A DNA stretch of 10,248 nt, from assembly GCA_003024985.2 (NCBI GenBank), contig PXIH01S0023793.1. The stretch is one strand, 5' to 3'. This document shows, in pieces, positions 1 to 7,601 of the stretch. The first letter of the stretch is position 1. Every line of letters begins with the position of its first letter. Position numbers and translations under genes: made by a program. The notes beneath the pieces are model-generated. The model was not told the origin of the DNA. It was given only the letters and a program-made list of their open reading frames with translations, and searched no databases. The DNA is from Euperipatoides rowelli. Lineage: Eukaryota > Onychophora > Udeonychophora > Euonychophora > Peripatopsidae.

Positions 1-1312
1 AAAAAATATTATTGTATTAAGTAGGTGCTGAGGAAGGGTAACTTAACCCAGTGCTTAAAGTTAAATTAAATATTACTGATAATTGCTAATCAAATTCAAA
101 ATATGCTAGTCAAGTTCCAAATATTGATTAGCAAAATGCTAATTGAAAATTAATAAGTAATTTGTGCCCTGATTTACAATTGCTTTATACCACAAATTCT
201 CATAGATCAAGCACAAAAACATTTGAAAGTTTGTAAAAACTCTCCAGATCACACCTATTTGAATGAAATTCTATCAAATAATCCCCCAAAAGTTTGAAGC
301 AAGATCACTTTAAAAAACAATTTTGGTTTAAGTAAATTATATAGTTTAATGCACTCTAACACAATTCTGGCAACTATACCAATTATTATTATTATTGTCT
401 ACAATGTTCCCTTCCCAATCACAAGTGCAAAAATAACACAACATGACTGAACAAGCCACTGTTAGATTTATCCTGAGAGAGAATCAGCTATTCATTTTTA
501 GATTACTTTAAGTTTATGTTTATTATTTCAACAACTACTTAGCGTATTATATCTGACAGATTAATTGAGTAAGAATAAGATACAGGTGAAAATTAATAAA
601 CACTTCAAGGTGAGATCTAAAATTATTTTGCATGTATTTAATCAACTATATCCAGTCTATTAAGATTAACTTTAATTTTAATTATAACAAGTGCCAAGCT
701 TAAATCAGATATGAACCAGGAAACTAAAAGTAGGGTTTAAAATACTAAGGTTAGATATAAACTGGACTGATTAGTCCAATAGTAATACAATTTGTTGACA
801 CATGGTGTTGCAACCTAACTACTAATTTATGAAATACATTATAACACTGAACAAAATTTAAAACTGCTGAGAGTATGCATTCATACTATGCTGATTTAAC
901 TAACAAATTTAAAAAAAATGGAAGTAACATAACTGCTGTATCTACCCAGATACAATGGTCATCCAGGTGGGAAAAAATTGATCGTAGTTTAAAGGGGGTT
1001 AGACTGCTATTAAACAAGAATTAAAAAACATACCCATATTCTTATGCAAAAATTTGTTGGCATTTAGCAATAAATATTCACGAGACAAAAAAAAAACTTG
1101 TGAAAAACATGAATGTTTTATGTATATTGTATAATTTTACTAAATTATCATTAACAATCTAGAAAATATTCTCAACTAATATAAAAAGTTTATCAAAATT
1201 TAAGATATGCTTTCAGAAACCTTAGTTTATGTGTTATCCAAATCTAAAATATAGAAATCGCAAAGAAGAAAAAATCTTGTAATTTTCAGTTATCTTAATG
1301 CAAAGTATTTAC
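1..1312. other. AT-rich non-coding stretch
   Basis: Apart from the short repeats near position 100 and a trinucleotide ATT run at 383-396, I see no exon, RNA gene or transposon here. If the minus-strand gene continues leftward, this is its next intron. There is a good minus-strand acceptor at 28-29, but the continuation reaches a stop after a few codons at the window edge. Confidence 0.4.
83..134. repeat. Two 20-bp tandem units and an 11-bp inverted repeat
   Basis: 84-103 and 104-123 are imperfect tandem copies of a 20-bp unit beginning TGCTARTCAARTTC. TTGCTAATCAA (83-93) is repeated inverted as TTGATTAGCAA (124-134). The sequence is AT-rich and has no coding potential. Confidence 0.5.
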
Positions 1313-1349
1313 CTTCCATTAGCACACATTTAGATGGCCATCCCCTACC
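1313..1349 (-). CDS. Candidate micro-exon (37 nt) following 1428-1501
   Basis: The donor is GAAG|GTAAAT. The acceptor is TTTATTGAG, the first AG after about 40 AG-free bases, although its pyrimidine tract is only moderate. The implied intron (1350-1427) is just 78 bp. Phase 0 is the only open frame, which matches the phase left by exon 1428-1501. The peptide is GRGWPSKCVLME plus one base, so the exon leaves in phase 1. Together with the previous exon this gives a short segment with two Cys, one His and two Trp around a serine run, which may or may not be one small domain. The call rests on splice signals and phase only. Confidence 0.33.
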
Positions 1350-1427
1350 CTCAATAAATGTTGTAGAAATGGTAGCATTTATAAAATGAACTTTAAAATA
1401 ATTGTTTTATAAATGAAAAGAACTTAC

Positions 1428-1501
1428 AGATGAACTACTACTACTGCTGCCTCCATCTCTAATAGTTGGAATTAACCATTCATCTGGATGACAAACGACA
1501 C
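1428..1501 (-). CDS. Candidate internal exon, next in the chain after 9073-9513 (74 nt)
   Basis: On the minus strand an acceptor with a pyrimidine-rich lead (TTTTGTTCACTAG) and a strong donor (GTAAGT) bound 74 nt. Two of the three frames contain stops. The only open frame needs one incoming base, which is exactly what exon 9073-9513 supplies, making a Gly codon at the junction. The peptide is VVCHPDEWLIPTIRDGG followed by seven serines, mostly AGT/AGC codons. The first part, with Cys, His, Trp and Pro, looks like a folded piece, and the serine run like a linker. I could not assign it to a family. It ends on a whole codon (phase 0). The intron between the two exons would be 7571 bp (1502-9072) and contains all the larger transposons of the window. 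Another small exon could lie unseen within that intron. Confidence 0.52.
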
Positions 1502-1561
1502 CTAGTGAACAAAAGTAGAATCATTTTCAAAATAATTTTATATCTATTAAGAATTTTATAT

Positions 1562-1610
1562 GTGATTTGAAAGTATCCATTAGGAAGTGATATGAATACT
1601 TTCAAATCAC
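1562..1610. repeat. Perfect 15-bp hairpin with 19-nt loop
   Basis: GTGATTTGAAAGTAT (1562-1576) and ATACTTTCAAATCAC (1596-1610) are exact reverse complements. The hairpin lies about 60 bp upstream of exon 1428-1501 on the transcribed (minus) strand, within the large intron. The stem is too short for a standard microRNA precursor. It may be a small foldback element or an RNA structure near the acceptor. Confidence 0.7.
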
Positions 1611-2009
1611 TTGCTAATATGAAATCTGAAGTTAGCCTTGCTCGTAAACATTTCAATAACCACAAAGCAAATTTCTTTTGACCTAGAATTTAAATATGAA
1701 GAAAATCATGAGGCTAAATCAGTGAATTCTTGCATGTGTTTTGCAAACAAATAAAGCTGTCGGAAAGCAAAAGAGCAAAGTATGGACATATGCTTCCTAA
1801 CTGCTTCTCCTAAGCTACTTTCAAATTAAGTTTTTAAAAAAATTCTTGGAATGATTAAATGACAGTCCATTTTGTGCCTGGTCTCATTTAATGAAGTGGG
1901 GGGGGGGGGCTATCTGCAAGAGTGGATAAGTCACTCGATTTTGCACTTCACACAGTGTCATCTATGGGTAAAATAATTGTAATATTTCTTTCCTGTATCC
2001 ATTATTACA
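1611..2009. other. Intronic non-coding stretch with a 12-G run
   Basis: Twelve consecutive G lie at 1898-1909. No coding similarity is visible. The part next to 2010 may be the original target of the gypsy insertion. Confidence 0.4.
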
Positions 2010-2248
2010 TGTGGGTGTATGTATTAAACTAAACCAAGACTTGGATATATCTTATTTATTGTAACCGCTTTGGATTAGTGCAAGGTTAATAACGTACATA
2101 CACGATGGTTAGCTACCACGTTTTTTATCTCGCCCATAATTCACCGAGGTTCACATAGCTCGCTCAAGTTGCCCCCACAATATTCTACCCCTGTAGAATT
2201 TATAACTCTTGTGTTTGGGTGCGGAAATTAGTGCCTCAATATCCTACA
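2010..2248 (-). repeat. Probable 3' LTR of the gypsy-like element (239 bp)
   Basis: On the minus strand it starts TGTAGG immediately after the polypurine tract and ACA, and ends CCCACA, giving TG...CA ends with a 6-bp inverted repeat (5 of 6 bases). It contains AATAAA at 2060-2055, as expected for an LTR polyadenylation signal. The right edge is well fixed by the tract; the left edge is inferred from the CA terminus. Flanking bases 2005-2009 (TTACA) would be the target duplication, whose partner is not in the window. Confidence 0.55.
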
Positions 2249-2251
2249 TGT

Positions 2252-2267
2252 CCCCCCCCCCCCCCCC
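2252..2267 (-). other. Polypurine tract of the gypsy-like element (16 G)
   Basis: Sixteen G on the minus strand (C on the plus) sit between the pol remnant and the LTR, where the plus-strand primer of reverse transcription is placed. The tract has probably grown by slippage, and its exact length may be a sequencing uncertainty. Confidence 0.6.
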
Positions 2268-2287
2268 ATTTATTTTAAACTACAGAT

Positions 2288-2700
2288 CTAATCATCTGGG
2301 AGTTTAACATTTCTCTTAGACCATTCGCCTTTAATAATAATCTCCCCACCTACTGGTATTATTGGGTGTTCTGTGTGCATCTGTTCAGTAGTTAAAACTT
2401 CAATCTCATCGTAGAATTTGTCTTCTATATATGGTGCTCGTTTTGTTTACTGTTTGGTTTTTCCTTTACCTTGCCTCTAATTTTAGTTTGGATCTGGTCT
2501 ATGAGTCTATTTCAACTCCTGCCATCCTTCCCTTTGCACAAATATAACCTAGGTCCCAAACATTTTTCTACTTCTGCATCTTTCCAAGACATTTTATTTA
2601 TCTGACTATAATCCCTTACCAGAATAGGTTCCGCTGGCCTTAATGTTAGTTCCCTTAGAATACTTTTTTTGGTTCTATTGATTTTTCTCCATTGTGGTCT
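2288..2700 (-). pseudogene. Gypsy-type integrase C-terminal region, broken
   Basis: The minus-strand frame gives ILRELTLRPAEPILVRDYSQ, then KMSWKDAEVEKCLGPRLYLC, and then RLIDQIQTKIRG. This matches the C-terminal module of Ty3/gypsy integrases (V-L-V-R-D..., W-K-D-A-x-V, L-G-P-x-x-Y, then R-x-x-D-Q-I). One TGA lies inside it, just before RLIDQ, and the frame ends at TAG 2427-2425. The coding then resumes in another frame from 2422 (DKFYDEIEVLTTEQ...) to a TAG at 2290-2288, ending SKRNVKLPDD, a basic-Pro tail like those that close gypsy pol. So there is one in-frame stop and one frameshift. Integrase would normally insert the cDNA into the genome; this fragment cannot. Confidence 0.75.
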
Positions 2701-3783
2701 TTAAACTTGGTTTCACTTAACTCAGCCTAACTCTTATTTGACTAATTAGAATTTAATGAGTCTACTGTGTATTTATGCACTCAGTTATTGTGAGGACATT
2801 ATCACTACGCCTCTAAATAAATACCAATGAATTTAGTGTAGTCCTATGGGATAGTAGTCATATTACTTGATCTTAGGATTAAATGAATAAAACAATATAA
2901 TCTTGAATTATACGTTGTATTAATATAGATCGATCATATATACTGTATATGTAGCCTAAAGTACTTTAATAAAAATGATTCACCATAGATTTGATAGTTG
3001 AAATATTATCTTTTTTTTTATTTCAGTGACGATGGTATTAGACTGAATAGTTTATAGGTTCTAATCACTATAATGATAGCTATTTTGAGCATCAATGTTT
3101 AAAATGAATTTGATTTATTTTCAAGTAAATTAAAAAAATGATAAAAGTAGTTTTATTTATACAGTATATTTCCAAATTAAGGCTTGTTCTACCTAACCAT
3201 CAATTGTAGGCTACTAGAATCTGTTTAATCTTTAATAATAGCCTGAAGGGGAGATATGAATGTATTAAATAGGATATCTGTCAGCACATGACCTCTNTCT
3301 TATATGGATTTGTATTAGGGTAAGTTAAAAGCCATAAAAAGATTTAAATTTTGAAATTATGAACTAGTTATGAAATATTTTTGCTTGTTGTAAATATGAA
3401 TTTATCGGTAGTGCTATTATCTAACGTTAAACATTTATTTTTATTTTATTAAAAAGTTGTTTTTTTTTCACATCAGATAAAAACTTTAATCCATGTTACC
3501 TATAAACTAATTTAGAATTCTTAGTGTAATATCTACTTCAGTTGATTTTAAAGTTCATCATCGTAGGGATTCCATCCTTCCTCCTATGCTTTCTTTCCTA
3601 TCTATGCAACGGGAAATTTTTTTGGCCTTACCATCTCTTTGATGCACATGGTGAATTTTAAAATGTAGATATTTTTTTTATATATATATATACTGTATCT
3701 AACATAGTACGTCTGCATAAGAATGTTAGTTCATAGTTGTTTTTTCTGTGATACTTAAGCATTAATTGTAATAATGGAAGAAG
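2701..3783. other. AT-rich intronic stretch with nothing recognisable
   Basis: The part nearest 2700 may be further decayed gypsy sequence, but I cannot read it as protein. There is an (AT)n tract near 3680-3692, several TACTGTA/TACAGTA words and an ambiguous base at 3297. Confidence 0.4.
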
Positions 3784-3791
3784 GTGTACAC
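3784..3791. repeat. Left target-site duplication of the hAT element
   Basis: GTGTACAC abuts the left inverted repeat and matches 7 of 8 bases of the copy at 5532-5539. It is a perfect palindrome centred on TA, in line with known hAT target preference. Confidence 0.7.
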
Positions 3792-3851
3792 AGGGGTGCT
3801 AACTAGTCACTTTTAGTCACTTGTTTGAAGATTCAGTCACTTAAGTCACTT
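3792..3851 (+). repeat. Left hAT end: inverted repeat plus four AGTCACTT subterminal repeats
   Basis: After the 12-bp inverted repeat, AGTCACTT recurs at 3805, 3815, 3835 and 3844. In hAT elements short subterminal repeats are typical transposase-binding sites. Here they point the same way as those at the right end. Confidence 0.75.
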
Positions 3852-4179
3852 TTTTCCAGAAATTTTCAAAAAAAAGATTTCCCATAATGAAAACAGAAAA
3901 AAATAATTAAGTTCAACCCTAAAAAATCCCCAGGAAAAATTATAAAAATAAAAATAGAAAAGCTATCAGTTATAGGAAAGATAAAATGTCCTCCTTTTTC
4001 TATTTTACATATTTCTTGGTTTTTCCTAGGTGTTAGAAATTGTTTACAATTTTCTCCCACTTGTGGATTCACTGAGACACTGGTGGTGTTCAACAGTGTT
4101 ATAAAATGTGTCTGAGAAAGAACAACTTTACTTTTTAAAGAAAGTACAAAAACATTACTTAGCAGCATGTAATCACATT

Positions 4180-4992
4180 ATGTCTAAAACTACAGTGTCT
4201 TCTCATCTAATTGATAAGTGGAAATTACATCAATTCGAGAAAGAAGTAGCTGGAACTAAGGATCTATGAGTTGATTTATATTGGAAACAGTTTCTTAACA
4301 AAAAAAATGAAACAGGAATTTTGAAGTTTCCAATTGTAGCAAAAATTGTTTAAAGCATCCCTCTCTCTCTCTCTCACACATATGGAAGTGCTGACAATGA
4401 ATGAAGATTTTCAATCTGCAGCTATGTACTGACTGATGAAAGAGTTACATTGCCAGAAAGAACATTAAATGTTATAACGACTGCTAAAGATGCCATCAAG
4501 GGTTATGGGAACCAACCTGAATGTGTACCTATTACTAAAGAATTACTTGCTATAGCCCGGACTGCTTATGTTAGCTATAATAACTATCTTGACACACAAA
4601 AGAAACAAAAAGAAACGGAAAGATTTGAAAAAATAGAAGAGAAAATAAAAGCTGCAGAGGAAGCACTTTACAAGAAATTGGAAAGCAAAAGGAAAACAAT
4701 ACAGCAGCAAGAAGAAGAACTGATACAGAAAAGGAATGAAGTAGAAAAACACAAAATAGCTGATAAATTATTTGAAGCAGCAAATGAGAGGCTGAAAAAA
4801 GCTGTAAAGAAAGGAAGCTTTGAAGAAGTAGAGATGGCTGAAGCTATGTTAGAGGGTGTAAGTAAAATAAGGAAGGAGAAAACTGACCAAAAAAAAAAAC
4901 AAGCTGATTGTTTACAAAAATCACTAGTGAAGAAAAGGTCAGCACTCATAACATTCTTCAATAAAAAACAAAAGAAGGATGAGGCTATATAA
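4180..4992 (+). pseudogene. hAT transposase C-terminal remnant with lysine-rich coiled-coil tail
   Basis: One reading frame runs from ATG 4180 to TAA 4990-4992 (270 codons) but is broken by stops at 4267-4269 (TGA), 4351-4353 (TAA) and 4402-4404 (TGA). The part downstream of the last stop (about 4405-4992) is still open. Around the stops the hAT dimerisation (hATC) signature can be read: VDLYWKQFLN, then LKFPIVAKIV, then a GSADNE...FS motif, then LTDERVTLPERTLNVITTAK. A CT microsatellite (4361-4375) interrupts the block between the second and third pieces. After the hATC region come about 110 residues very rich in Lys, Glu and Gln with heptad-like spacing, i.e. a probable coiled coil. The extreme C-terminus has RSALITFF followed by a basic tail, similar to a PCNA-interacting (PIP) box. 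The N-terminal DNA-binding finger and catalytic domain are absent. It is not functional as it stands. Confidence 0.8.
4361..4375 (+). repeat. (CT)n microsatellite inside the transposase remnant
   Basis: About seven CT units interrupt the coding remnant between two pieces of the hATC signature, inserting Leu/Ser-type codons. Confidence 0.8.
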
Positions 4993-5444
4993 GAAGACTG
5001 AGAAGGTAGTTTATAATTAAATATGTGAAGATATACCACTTTTTAAAACTATTTTAATTATGGACAGTTTTCTGTCATGTGATTACTGTGTGACCATATT
5101 TCATGAAAAATATAGCAGTAAGCTAGTTATTTTTTGTATTTGATTACAATTGTATTGGAAAATTTTGGATTTTATTAAAAATGTTTACCTGGAAAGAAAA
5201 AGAAAAATTATAAAGGGCCATTCCCCATCCTGGATGCAATCTGGATTATACATTGTAGCTATGGTAACATTCGATCTTAAGTTATTAAAAAAAAAAACTA
5301 AATAACATTAAACAGAATAATCATAATTATAAGGTAATTAACAAATGCAATTTGAAACATTCTTTGTATTTTAATAGTTTATTTTTTGTTAATTTATTTC
5401 TTCGGGAAAATGAGTTTTTTTCTATGAAAAGTTAATTTTTTTAC

Positions 5445-5531
5445 TCACTTTTTTAGTCTTTTTTGTCACTTTTCCCCCCAAAATAGTCACTTTTTTCACT
5501 ATTTTTGGACTCTAAAAGTGTTAGCACCCTT
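5445..5531 (+). repeat. Right hAT end: subterminal (A/T)GTCACTT repeats plus inverted repeat
   Basis: TCACTT at 5445, AGTCTT at 5455, TGTCACTT at 5464, AGTCACTT at 5485 and TTCACT at 5496 precede the terminal GTTAGCACCCTT. The repeats lie in the same orientation as at the left end instead of being mirrored. Confidence 0.7.
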
Positions 5532-5539
5532 GTGTACAG
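5532..5539. repeat. Right target-site duplication of the hAT element
   Basis: GTGTACAG abuts the right inverted repeat. One mismatch to the left copy suggests an old insertion. If the termini are instead taken as CA...TG, the shared flank shrinks to the 6-bp TGTACA. Confidence 0.7.
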
Positions 5540-5749
5540 AATGAGTGTCGCTTGATCTTTGATATTGTGAAGGAAAATTCGTAGAAATATGGCTGTATTA
5601 AATTATAATGTGTGAGCTTGTTAATTGAATTATGCTTAAAATGTATAAAGGTAAAAAAAATAATTGTATTTATTTACATCATAAATAAAGATTAAACTTT
5701 GTATTTAAGAGATTTAAAAAAAGATAACAGTGTGAAGACATAATATGTA
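5540..5749. other. Short AT-rich spacer between hAT and LINE
   Basis: Nothing is recognisable. The (ATT)n that closes the LINE begins at its right edge. Confidence 0.4.
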
Positions 5750-6441
5750 TTAATAATAATAACCTTTATTGTGTAAGAATAAAATTNTTGTACATAAGGC
5801 AAAGACAAAATGAAAGTAATATTCTATTTAGAGGAAAAACACACAAAATAAATAAACATGTGTCAAAAATACACACCTAAAAATTCACAAATGAAATAAA
5901 ATATAATAAGTCCCCCAAAAACAATAATAACATTGGTGGCTTGCAATTTTCGAAAATATAGTTTTCGATCCTTCTTTTAAAATCATAGAGAGATCCTGTA
6001 AAAAACTCATCTGTCAGGGTATTCCAGATGCCAACAGTTCTTACTTTAACAGATCTATTAAATCTTTTAGATTGCCTATTTTTTACAAGGATTTTATATT
6101 TGTTTCCTTTATCTCCATAGTTTTTTACTATAGTAAAGATATGGTCAGTATTGTTTTTTATAATTATCTTTTTATACATATAAATCAAGTCATTGAATGT
6201 ATCTTTGAAAAGAATTCAAAATTCTTATTTCACAATATCTTGTACTGTAGTTTTTATTTTTCAGAGTATTTACATGTTTTGTTAAGCCTCTGAAAATCCT
6301 ATCAAGATTAGTTTTGTCTTTTTTTTTTGTATACCCTATGACACTAGAACAAAAATCTATATTGGGTTGCAAGTAATTTTGATAAATTGTTTTAAATATA
6401 TCGATATCAAGATATTTTATAAAGCTTTTGATGAAACCCTT
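5750..6441 (-). mobile_element. 5'-truncated LINE (Jockey/CR1-like non-LTR retrotransposon), 3' end
   Basis: On the minus strand this has the C-terminal end of a reverse-transcriptase ORF, about 125 nt of 3' untranslated sequence, AATAAAG (5770-5764), and a terminal (ATT)n tail at 5750-5762. An ORF2 end followed by a simple-repeat tail is typical of 5'-truncated LINE copies. The 5' break lies near a run of T at 6441-6452. It runs in the direction of the host gene. I do not see a clear target duplication. The clade assignment within Jockey/CR1/I-like LINEs is uncertain. Confidence 0.72.
5877..6441 (-). pseudogene. LINE ORF2 C-terminal remnant (after the reverse-transcriptase core)
   Basis: Two minus-strand pieces join across one frameshift near 6188-6190. 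The first (from about 6441) reads FIKYLDIDIFKTIYQNYLQP, then FCSSVIGYTKKKDKTNLDRI, then LKNKNYSTRYCEIRILNSFQ. This is the connector after the RT domain, where LINEs have Y-x-x-x-x-x-P-x-(L/I)-(D/E)-Y and later K-x-x-x-x-L-(E/D)-x-(I/V). The second reads IYMYKKIIIKN, then the conserved end VKVRTVGIWNTLTDEF with FKRRIENYI, equivalent to the LINE ending V-x-x-W-N-x-L-P-x-x-V ... F-K-x-x-L. The RT catalytic block and the endonuclease lie upstream and are lost. Confidence 0.7.
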
Positions 6442-6926
6442 TTTTTTTTTATAAAATTCTATATATAAATACAGTATTACCCATGAAGCAATATGTTTTA
6501 AATCACATCTTTGTAAAAATTATCTTTTTATAACATAGTGAGGGGGTTAAGGGTCTTAGAATTTTTATATCTTAAAAAATTAACATGATAGGTATTATGT
6601 AAATTAAAAAGTATAAGAAATAGAGCTTAGCACTCAATATAAACGTTGTAGAGAAAAATATTTTATGAACATGAGTTCAAACTCCATCTTCCTAGCATGA
6701 ACGGTTGCGGTGATATTTTGTTTTTAAGATACGTAGGAGACCTGTCAATCAAAAAGAACAATAGCGCGAGAAAATTATGAAATTCATATTTTCAAAAGTT
6801 CCAAATTGCAAAAAAAAAAAAAATTAAAACTTTGATAGCTGAAATCAATTCAGTTCGAATACCTTATTGAAAAAGAGGTAAGGGGGAGCGAAAGTTGTTC
6901 ATCAAAATAGCCTCTGGAGTTCAAAA
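6442..6926. other. AT-rich stretch leading into the ETS/YY1 array
   Basis: No gene is visible. From about 6700 the base composition becomes less AT-biased (CGGTTGCGG, GCGCGAG), which may mark the start of the repeat unit that carries the array, though I cannot set its border. Confidence 0.35.
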
Positions 6927-7538
6927 CCGGAAGTGCTACCATCTTGAAATTTAATCCGGAGTTCCAGATAAGAGTGAGGCTTCCACAACTGGAAGTAGAG
7001 CCATTTTGAACAAAGGAAACCGGAAGTGTCACCATCTTGTATTTTTGACAGAATGTGGGGTGGTTGATCGAAAGTGATGTACTGACCGGAAGGAAGTCAT
7101 GTGACAGGAACTGGAAGTCAGCCATCTTGATTTTCTGATTATTGAAAAAAAAAATATTTTTCATGCATCATTCTGTTCATCACAGGAACCAGAAGTGATG
7201 CCATCTTGGATTTTTCTGAGACAGGAACTGGAAGTCATTTGACTGGAAATCGGCCATCTTGGATTTTCTAAACTTAGAATTTTCTGAACTGGAAGTCAGC
7301 CATCTTGGAAAGACCCAGATTGGCGTGGAGTACAGGAAGGTTTCCAAACAGAAAGTAGCTACTGTGCAGGACCGGAATTCCCTAAAACAGGAATTGAAAG
7401 TCTGTCATCTTGGACCAGAAGTGCTGGTTAATCCAGAGTGGGAGGGACATCTATTTCATCATGCATAAAATATGGGCATTTAAAAAGCTATGTTATCCGG
7501 AAAAACAGTAACAGGAAGTCAGCCATCTTTGAAAACAT

Positions 7539-7567
7539 CACTTCCGGTTCCATCCCAACCGGAAGTG
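7539..7567. promoter_or_regulatory. Perfect inverted pair of ETS-like sites
   Basis: CACTTCCGGTT (7539-7549) and AACCGGAAGTG (7557-7567) are exact 11-bp inverted copies separated by 7 bases. Each arm carries the ETS consensus with its CpG intact. This is the only place in the array with opposed sites. It could form a hairpin or bind a dimer. Confidence 0.5.
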
Positions 7568-7589
7568 TGAGGGGCTTAAACCGACAGCT

Positions 7590-7601
7590 TTCCCATAATG
7601 C
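7590..7601 (+). promoter_or_regulatory. ZNF143/THAP11-like site in the array
   Basis: TTCCCATAATGC fits the core CCCA-N2-ATGC of the ZNF143/THAP11 motif found in animal housekeeping promoters. It is a single short match, so chance is possible. Confidence 0.3.

Larger units (their letters stand above)
2010..2700 (-). mobile_element. 3' end of a Ty3/gypsy-like LTR retrotransposon, truncated
   Basis: Reading the minus strand, the order is the end of pol (integrase C-terminus), a G-rich polypurine tract and a 3' LTR, the order at the 3' end of a gypsy element. The rest of pol, gag and the 5' LTR are not in the window: recognisable coding stops near 2700. It lies in the host gene's direction inside its large intron. 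The frame damage shows that it is an old, inactive copy. Confidence 0.75.
3792..5531 (+). mobile_element. hAT-superfamily DNA transposon, internally deleted and inactive (about 1.74 kb)
   Basis: The ends are inverted repeats AGGGGTGCTAAC (3792-3803) and GTTAGCACCCTT (5520-5531), with 11 of 12 bases matching. A flanking C/G can extend this to 12 of 13. They are bounded by near-identical 8-bp copies, GTGTACAC and GTGTACAG, the length of a hAT target duplication. Palindromic targets centred on TA are usual for this superfamily, notably Buster types. Inside is the remnant of a transposase C-terminal region. The BED finger and the RNase H-like catalytic domain are missing, and full hAT elements are typically over 2.5 kb, so this copy has lost its middle. 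It lies antisense to the host gene, inside its large intron. TSD borders are ambiguous by one base because TGTACA is palindromic. Confidence 0.85.

Noticed and set aside
1-29. Possible minus-strand terminal exon after acceptor CCCTTCCTCAG
   Set aside because: The acceptor is good and the phase would fit, but the reading meets TAA after three codons at the window edge, too little to support.
83-134. CRISPR-like repeats
   Set aside because: There are only two imperfect 20-bp units directly abutting, with no spacers, in eukaryotic DNA.
1140-1165. Minus-strand acceptor-like TATTTTCTAG
   Set aside because: In the phase required after exon 1313-1349 the following sequence hits a stop on the second codon.
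1562-1610. microRNA precursor
   Set aside because: The 15-bp stem is shorter than the roughly 22-bp or longer duplex needed, and the flanks do not extend the pairing.
1480-1665. Minus-strand open frame of 61 codons overlapping the 1428-1501 exon region
   Set aside because: It ignores the good acceptor at 1502-1503, uses a different frame and runs through the hairpin. It has no resemblance to known proteins.
3866-4168. Minus-strand open frame of 100 codons inside the hAT element
   Set aside because: It is a Phe/Ile/Ser-rich reading of A-rich DNA with no domain, within a decayed element whose gene runs on the other strand.
4543-5039. Three minus-strand open frames opposite the transposase tail
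   Set aside because: They are Phe/Leu-rich shadows of the lysine/glutamate-rich coiled coil on the plus strand.
6072-6293. Plus-strand open frame of 73 codons over the LINE
   Set aside because: It is antisense to a recognisable LINE ORF2 C-terminus, which explains the open frame.
6850-7164. Minus-strand open frame of 104 codons at the left of the array
   Set aside because: It is the reverse reading of the same repeats, so its internal similarity comes from DNA repeats, not protein.
7259-7468. Plus-strand open frame of 69 codons across the ETS/YY1 array
   Set aside because: Its codons simply translate the repeated modules. It has no family resemblance and the array has no codon-like conservation.
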